Shown here piece after piece: positions 5,830-9,346 of a DNA stretch of 9,346 bases (position 1 is its first letter; the number at the start of each line of letters is the position of its first letter). Source of the DNA: an uncultured Corynebacterium sp. (GTDB lineage Bacteria > Actinomycetota > Actinomycetes > Mycobacteriales > Mycobacteriaceae); contig NZ_CAMIFY010000076.1 of NCBI RefSeq assembly GCF_946222985.1, positions 1 through 9,346 of the forward strand, written 5' to 3'. Below the pieces are notes generated by a model. That model saw only the letters and a program-made list of their open reading frames with translations, was not told where the DNA came from and did no database searches. Made by a program: the position numbers and the translations under genes.

Positions 5830-7016
5830 CGTGCGTCGGGATCCTCGTTGTCGTCGGTGGAGTCGGTGGAGTCGGTGTAATCGGTGGAGTCGGTGGAGTC
5901 GGTGGAGTCGGTGTTCACGGCATCGTCTTCGATGACGACGTCGGCGTCGGCCGGGTCGGTGACGACGTCGGTTTCTACGACCGTTTCGGTGACGACGACC
6001 TCGCCGTCGACGACCCCCGGGTCGGTCGGCTCGGCGTCGCCCGCGGCCTCGGCGTCGGTGCCGGCGGAACCGGCTGAACCGGTGCTGCCCGCGGCCTCCT
6101 CGGCGCGCAGGGCGCCGAGCAGCTGCTCGGTGACGTCCGCGGCCTGGTGGAGGATCGACTCGACGCGATCGGAGATCTTGTCCTGGTCCAGGCGACCGAG
6201 AAACTCGGCGCCGGCGTCCTGGAACGGCTTGACCGTCTCACGGGCGGCGTCCTCGAGGGAACCGCCGACGCGGCTGGCGGCACCGCCGGCGAACGGGATC
6301 TTGCCCAGCAGCGAGTAGATCGGGTCGCCGGCGCGGCCGCCCTTGTCCGTGCCCTCGTTCCGGCCCTCGGCGCCCGCGCCGCGGCCACCCGGGAAGCGAC
6401 CGAACTCGAAGGCTCCGCTGCGCTCCTTGGCGACGGTGCGGCCCTCGTCGACGGCCTGCTCGCCGCGCGCCGCGAGCTCGCGGTAGATGCGCGACGCGGC
6501 CTCGAGGTACCCGTCGGCGACCGCGCGCAACTGCTCCGGCTGGAGCTGCTCGGCACGGGCGGCGACGTCGTCGGGCAGCGTGTGGGCCGTGGCGAAGGCA
6601 CGGTCGCCGCCGGCCTGGGCCTTCGTCAACGCGTCGTTGAACGCCTCCTGCGCGGCGTCGACGGCCTTGAGGAACGCGTCGCGCGACTGCTCGGAGACGT
6701 TGTCGCCCATGTCGCGCACGCGACGACGGGCCTCGGCCACCCGGTCGGCGACCGAACCGGCCGCGTCACCCGTGCCGTCACCGGTACCGGCACCGGCCGT
6801 GGCGTCGGCGTCCGCGTCGGCCGCGGCACCGTCGCGGGACTCTTCCTCGGCGCGCACGCGCGCACCGATGTCGCCCAGGATCTCGATCGAGCGCACGCCG
6901 GCGCCGATCCATGCGTAGAAGGGAGTTTTGACCAGGTCAAGGGCCTGGCCGAGCTTCTCGTCGCGCTCGTCGCGCTCGTTCCGCCCGGTGTCGTCGTTGC
7001 GGTCGTGCTCGGTCAT
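5826..7016 (-). CDS. HBHA-like protein with acidic repeat tail
   Basis: This 396-residue hydrophilic protein resembles mycobacterial heparin-binding haemagglutinin (HBHA) in two blocks. The N-terminal ALDLVKTPFYAWIGAGVRSI (25-44) parallels the IKAPLLAALGAAD region. LPDDVAARAEQLQPEQLRAV (147-166), then ADGYLEAASRIYRELAARGE, parallels [28 protein letters not shown]. The middle is helical and probably coiled-coil (about 90-195). Low-complexity Ala/Asp/Gly (62-87) and Gly/Arg (205-230) stretches separate the blocks. The C-terminus (about 311-396) is strongly acidic and ends in Ser-Thr-Asp repeats, whereas mycobacterial HBHA (199 residues) ends in the lysine-rich, heparin-binding tail. Heparin binding is therefore unlikely. 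No signal peptide is seen. ATG 7016 is chosen for the GAGGAG five bases upstream and the promoter at 7045-7073; ATG 7043 lies too close to the -10. It is the first gene of a unit with the DUF2516 gene. Confidence 0.8.
   Translation of the reverse strand: MTEHDRNDDTGRNERDERDEKLGQALDLVKTPFYAWIGAGVRSIEILGDIGARVRAEEESRDGAAADADADATAGAGTGDGTGDAAGSVADRVAEARRRVRDMGDNVSEQSRDAFLKAVDAAQEAFNDALTKAQAGGDRAFATAHTLPDDVAARAEQLQPEQLRAVADGYLEAASRIYRELAARGEQAVDEGRTVAKERSGAFEFGRFPGGRGAGAEGRNEGTDKGGRAGDPIYSLLGKIPFAGGAASRVGGSLEDAARETVKPFQDAGAEFLGRLDQDKISDRVESILHQAADVTEQLLGALRAEEAAGSTGSAGSAGTDAEAAGDAEPTDPGVVDGEVVVTETVVETDVVTDPADADVVIEDDAVNTDSTDSTDSTDYTDSTDSTDDNEDPDAR
5854..5914. repeat. 9-bp tandem repeat in the HBHA-like gene
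   Basis: TCGGTGGAG is repeated from 5854 to 5907 in six units, the third altered to TCGGTGTAA, plus a partial seventh unit (5908-5914). Read on the coding strand each unit gives Asp-Ser-Thr, so gain or loss of a unit keeps the frame. The altered unit puts a tyrosine in the run. Confidence 0.95.
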
Positions 7017-7021
7017 TTCTG

Positions 7022-7027
7022 CTCCTC
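7022..7027 (-). promoter_or_regulatory. Ribosome binding site of the HBHA-like gene
   Basis: GAGGAG lies five bases before the ATG at 7016. It decides the start: the upstream in-frame ATG at 7043 has no such site. This is one of only two clear Shine-Dalgarno sequences in the window. Confidence 0.8.
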
Positions 7028-7044
7028 GGAGTCGTGTTGCCATG

Positions 7045-7073
7045 AGTCTACGTTGCGGCCACCACGCGGTCAG
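7045..7073 (-). promoter_or_regulatory. Promoter of the HBHA-like/DUF2516 unit
   Basis: On the minus strand CTGACC (7073-7068) resembles the -35 TTGACA and TAGACT (7050-7045) fits TANNNT, with the ideal 17-bp spacing. Transcription would begin near 7038, giving a leader of about 22 bases that holds the ribosome binding site. It is the best two-part promoter in the window. Confidence 0.65.
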
Positions 7074-7085
7074 CGCGTCTCGTCC

Positions 7086-7105
7086 GGCCCCCTGTCGCGG
7101 GGGTC
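7086..7105 (-). terminator. Weak hairpin after the DUF445 gene
   Basis: A 7-bp stem including a G/T wobble (7086-7092 with 7099-7105) and a 6-base loop starts about 11 bases past the DUF445 stop. No U-tract follows. It may be a weak terminator; the same bases lie just upstream of the next promoter. Confidence 0.3.
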
Positions 7106-7116
7106 GGCGACCGTCG

Positions 7117-8547
7117 TCAGCCGCCGAAGATCAGCGTCGAAAACGTGTAGATCGCCAGCCCCGCCAGCGAGCCGACCAGGGTGCCGTTGACTCGGATGAA
7201 CTGCAGATCGCGGCCGACCATCAGCTCGATCTTCTTCGACGCCTCGTCGGCGTCCCACCGCTCGACGGTTTCGGAGATGATCGACGTGATCTCGCCCGAG
7301 TAGTTCTCGGCCAGGAACGTCGCGCCCTTCTCGATGCGCGCGTCGATCAGCCCCCGCAGCTCGGCGTCGCCGTTGAGGCGGCGCCCGTAGCGTTCGGCGG
7401 CCTCGGCCAGCTTCCGGCGCAGCAGCGAATGCGGATCGCGCGCGGACTCGATGAGCGACTCCGACGTCGACTTCCAGATCGCACCGGGGGCGGCGACGAC
7501 GGCCGACGACCCGAGCAACTCGGCCTTCAACTCCTCGACGCGCGCGACGGTGACCGGATCCTCGCGCAAATCGCGTGCCAGCTTCGACAGGCCTCGTCGC
7601 AAAGCCTGCCGCGCTTCATGGTCCGGATCGTTCTGCACTTGCCAGGTCCACTCGACGACTTCGCGGTGGACGCGATCGCCGATCATGTCGTTGACGAACC
7701 GCGGCGCCCACGTCGGCGCACGCTCCCCCACCATCGAATCGATGAGATCGTGGCTCGTCGTCGCCTTGCGGTGCAGCCACTCGGCCAACTGCTGGACGAC
7801 GGGCTCCGTCCGGCCCTCCTCGATGAGCTGCTCCAGGATCCGCCCCGCCGGCGGCCCCCACTCCGGCTCCGCGAGCTTGTCGACGACCGCCGACTTGATC
7901 ACCGCCTCCGCGTCCGCGGGATCCACCGCCTCCAACGCGTTGCCGATGAACTTGCCGACGTGCTCGGAGACCTTGTCGCCCGAGCCCGGCTCCACCAGCC
8001 ACGTGCCCACGCGATCGGTGATCCGCAGCGACCGGACCTTGTCCACGACCAACGCGGGGTTGAGGAAGTTGTCGCCGATGAAGCTCGCCAGCGACTGCCC
8101 GACCTGATCCTTCTTCCGACGCACGATCGCCGTGTGCGGGATGGGGATGCCCATCGGGTGCCGGAACAGCGCCGTCACGGCGAACCAGTCGGCCAGGGCG
8201 CCGACCATGCCCGCCTCACTGGCCGCGCGCACGTAACCGATCCACGCCGCGGGGATCTCCCCGTCGTTCGTGGCGTCGGCCTCGAGCCACCGGCAGCCGA
8301 GATAGATCAGCGTCGCGATGACCAGGAGGCTCGTCGCGAAAGTCTTAGAGTTGCGCAGCTCCCGGCGCTTGCGCGCTTCGGTTTCCGGAGACGGCCCGGG
8401 CACGGCGAGAGGATCGGTGCGGGGCTCCGCGGGAGACGCGGTACGGGTGCCGGTGCGGGGCCCCGCGGAAGACGCGGAGCGAGGCTCGGTGCGGGACCCG
8501 GAGCGGCGGGCCGGCGCTGTGCCGGAGTTCTTTGCGTGGGCTGGCAT
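7117..8547 (-). CDS. DUF445 family membrane protein
   Basis: This 476-residue protein belongs to DUF445, a widespread bacterial membrane family of unknown biochemical function. A hydrophobic segment at about 69-86 (FATSLLVIATLIYLGCRWLE) is followed by the family signature GALADWFAVTALFRHPMG at about 116-133 and IPIPHTAIVRRKKDQVG just after. A long helical, charged middle part (about 145-440) follows, and the C-terminus has a second hydrophobic segment (GTLVGSLAGLAIYTFSTLIF). Both ends are thus membrane anchored. The first 65 residues are a low-complexity Arg/Pro/Ser/Thr/Ala stretch with an internal repeat. ATG 8547 is chosen over upstream in-frame ATGs at 8580 and 8592 because CATAAT sits exactly 7 bases before it and the upstream codons lie between the promoter and the sdh terminator. 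The gene appears to be monocistronic. Confidence 0.92.
   Translation of the reverse strand: MPAHAKNSGTAPARRSGSRTEPRSASSAGPRTGTRTASPAEPRTDPLAVPGPSPETEARKRRELRNSKTFATSLLVIATLIYLGCRWLEADATNDGEIPAAWIGYVRAASEAGMVGALADWFAVTALFRHPMGIPIPHTAIVRRKKDQVGQSLASFIGDNFLNPALVVDKVRSLRITDRVGTWLVEPGSGDKVSEHVGKFIGNALEAVDPADAEAVIKSAVVDKLAEPEWGPPAGRILEQLIEEGRTEPVVQQLAEWLHRKATTSHDLIDSMVGERAPTWAPRFVNDMIGDRVHREVVEWTWQVQNDPDHEARQALRRGLSKLARDLREDPVTVARVEELKAELLGSSAVVAAPGAIWKSTSESLIESARDPHSLLRRKLAEAAERYGRRLNGDAELRGLIDARIEKGATFLAENYSGEITSIISETVERWDADEASKKIELMVGRDLQFIRVNGTLVGSLAGLAIYTFSTLIFGG
8415..8477. repeat. 36-bp period direct repeat in the DUF445 N-terminus
   Basis: Two 27-base copies (8415-8441 and 8451-8477) differ at two positions and lie 36 bp apart, so the frame is kept. 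They encode the related peptides SASSAGPRT and TASPAEPRT. A shorter, more diverged copy lies near 8486-8500. It explains the low-complexity start of the protein. Confidence 0.8.
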
Positions 8548-8554
8548 GGGTTCG

Positions 8555-8560
8555 ATTATG
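8555..8560 (-). promoter_or_regulatory. -10 element of the DUF445 gene (leaderless)
   Basis: CATAAT on the minus strand is followed by CGAACCC and the ATG at 8547. No ribosome binding site is seen, and no strong -35. The sdh terminator hairpin lies 27 bp upstream. Confidence 0.65.
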
Positions 8561-8586
8561 GCCCCTGCGGGCCCGCGCATGGGAAA

Positions 8587-8631
8587 GGGCACGTCCCCGC
8601 CTCCGCGTGATGCGGTGGCGGGGACGTGCCC
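8587..8631 (-). terminator. Terminator of the sdh operon
   Basis: A 15-bp perfect stem, GGGCACGTCCCCGCC (8587-8601) with GGCGGGGACGTGCCC (8617-8631), continues after a T/T mismatch with CCGC/GCGG (8603-8606, 8612-8615) and a 5-base loop. On the minus strand TTT follows. It starts 33 bases after the stop at 8665 and separates the operon from the DUF445 promoter. Confidence 0.85.
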
Positions 8632-8664
8632 CGGAGGTGCCGGACGGGTCCGGCGCGGCGCCGT

Positions 8665-9060
8665 CTAGTGACGGGTGCCGAATTCGCGGCGGTACGCGAG
8701 GAACTGCTTGCGACCGGCGATGATGCACAGCAGGCCGACGACGACCATGACGATGCCCACGATCAAACCGCCCCACATGAACCAGGACGGCTCGAAGCTG
8801 CTCGCCGGCGGGGTGACGTCGTAGACGCTGTCGCCGTAGGCGACGTGCCCGACCTCGTTCGCGGCGTTGGAGTCCATGAACATCCCGGCCAGGCCGAAGA
8901 TGAAGGTGCCCCACGCGGCGAGCGAGGCGAGCCAGAGGCCCGCGCCGATCCACGTAAGCGAACGGTGCAGGGACGAGTATTCGGCGTTCAAGCTCTGCGG
9001 CACGTAACCGTCGATGAAGTGCTCTTCGCCGCGGTAGCGCTTGGCGGTTGAAGTGGCCAT
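8665..9060 (-). CDS. Small membrane protein linked to the sdh operon
   Basis: This 131-residue protein has a hydrophilic N-terminus (MATSTAKRYRGEEHFIDGYV), a hydrophobic stretch at about 36-62, an intervening loop (63-93) with DSNAANEVGHVAYGDSVYDV, and a second hydrophobic segment at about 94-116. It ends KQFLAYRREFGTRH. I know no function. It follows sdhB by 41 bp on the same strand and has a strong ribosome binding site (AGGAAGG, 8 bases before the ATG), so it is the last gene of the sdh operon. A small membrane protein gene in the same place follows sdhB in Corynebacterium glutamicum (cg0448, from memory). Position suggests a link with the succinate dehydrogenase complex, but nothing in the sequence shows it. 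Confidence 0.85.
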   Translation of the reverse strand: MATSTAKRYRGEEHFIDGYVPQSLNAEYSSLHRSLTWIGAGLWLASLAAWGTFIFGLAGMFMDSNAANEVGHVAYGDSVYDVTPPASSFEPSWFMWGGLIVGIVMVVVGLLCIIAGRKQFLAYRREFGTRH

Positions 9061-9068
9061 GACTTAAT

Positions 9069-9075
9069 CCTTCCT
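9069..9075 (-). promoter_or_regulatory. Ribosome binding site of the sdh-linked membrane gene
   Basis: AGGAAGG on the minus strand lies 8 bases before the ATG at 9060. A ribosome binding site in the 41-bp gap after sdhB, with no promoter or terminator visible there, supports cotranscription. Confidence 0.8.
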
Positions 9076-9101
9076 GAGATCCCCGTTAGAGGGTTCCCAG
9101 C

Positions 9102-9346
9102 TTAGTCGTCCTTGGAGCGGAACGCCGCACGCGCACGCTCCTTGGTGATCGCGGCGACCGCAGTCAGCGGGATGCCGGCCGGGCAGACGTCGGCGCACTC
9201 GCCGAACAGCGAGCACGGACCGAAGTTGGTCTCCATCTCGTCGACCATGTTCACGGCGCGGCGACCGCGCTCGTCCTTGCCCATCGGCAGCAGCGACAGG
9301 TGCACCAGCTTGGCGCCGGTGAACAGGTGCGCGGCACCGTTCGGGC
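9102..9346 (-). CDS. sdhB: Succinate dehydrogenase iron-sulfur subunit (3' part)
   Basis: The C-terminal 80 residues of SdhB are present; the rest lies beyond the window edge. SdhB carries electrons through its Fe-S clusters from the flavoprotein SdhA to the membrane subunit and menaquinone. The fragment opens with PNGAAHLFTGAKLVHLSLLP, the stretch just after the usual CIGCGACVAAC cluster motif. It then has RAVNMVDEMETNFGPCSLFG and ECADVCPAGIPLTAVAA, whose three cysteines ligate a cluster, and ends AAFRSKDD. It matches the corynebacterial/mycobacterial type of SdhB closely. It is the penultimate gene of the operon on the minus strand; sdhA and sdhC are expected upstream, outside the window. 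Confidence 0.95.
   Translation of the reverse strand, partial: PNGAAHLFTGAKLVHLSLLPMGKDERGRRAVNMVDEMETNFGPCSLFGECADVCPAGIPLTAVAAITKERARAAFRSKDD

Noticed and set aside
5854..5914. CRISPR-like or intergenic repeat array
   Set aside because: The units are contiguous 9-mers without spacers and lie within a coding frame, where they encode Asp-Ser-Thr.
7043..7044. ATG at 7043 as the start of the HBHA-like gene
   Set aside because: It lies one base after the proposed -10 and has no ribosome binding site; the ATG at 7016 has GAGGAG at ideal spacing.
6147..7190. A 347-codon open frame on the plus strand
   Set aside because: It is antisense to the HBHA-like gene, which has a promoter, a ribosome binding site and homology.
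6928..8610. A 560-codon open frame on the plus strand
   Set aside because: It is antisense to the DUF445 gene, whose membrane segments and family signature are unmistakable; the plus-strand translation is Arg/Asp/Leu-rich with no domain.

Overview
The window is core chromosome of a high-GC actinobacterium. It most resembles Corynebacterium or a close relative within the Mycobacteriales. The evidence is the gene content (MurB, DUF2505, DUF2993/LmeA-like, DeoC family, PurU, DUF2516, an HBHA-like protein, DUF445 and the SdhB end of the succinate dehydrogenase operon), the strong G/C bias at third codon positions, and the frequent leaderless starts. I see no mobile element, CRISPR array, RNA gene or defence system, and no gap between genes longer than about 140 bases.

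Layout. Left part: murB (minus) is divergent from a DUF2505 gene (plus) across an 18-bp gap. A SAM methyltransferase-like gene and a DUF2993/LmeA-like gene follow, both plus. Centre: a DeoC-family gene (minus) converges on the LmeA-like gene at a 13-bp hairpin and is divergent from purU (plus) across only 37 bp. Right part, all minus: purU converges at a 15-bp hairpin on a two-gene unit, the HBHA-like gene followed by a DUF2516 membrane protein gene with an ATGA overlap. Further right come a DUF445 membrane protein gene with its own promoter, then the end of the sdh operon (sdhB 3' part, a small membrane protein gene, a strong terminator).

Regulation. Six or seven genes have a -10-like hexamer 6 or 7 bases before the start codon and no Shine-Dalgarno sequence, so they probably make leaderless mRNAs. 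Clear ribosome binding sites appear before the HBHA-like gene and the sdh-linked membrane gene. Strong hairpins separate the transcription units.

How the genes relate. This is a mosaic of small units, not one pathway: peptidoglycan precursor synthesis (murB), one-carbon metabolism (purU), respiration (sdhB and partner) and several envelope or membrane proteins. From memory, the order and relative strands from the HBHA-like gene to murB mirror Mycobacterium tuberculosis hbhA-Rv0476-deoC-...-murB, with purU inserted. The most notable observation is that the DeoC-family protein appears to lack all three catalytic residues of deoxyribose-phosphate aldolase. The HBHA-like protein is also unusual: it carries a long acidic tail with an in-frame 9-bp tandem repeat where the mycobacterial protein has a lysine-rich tail.
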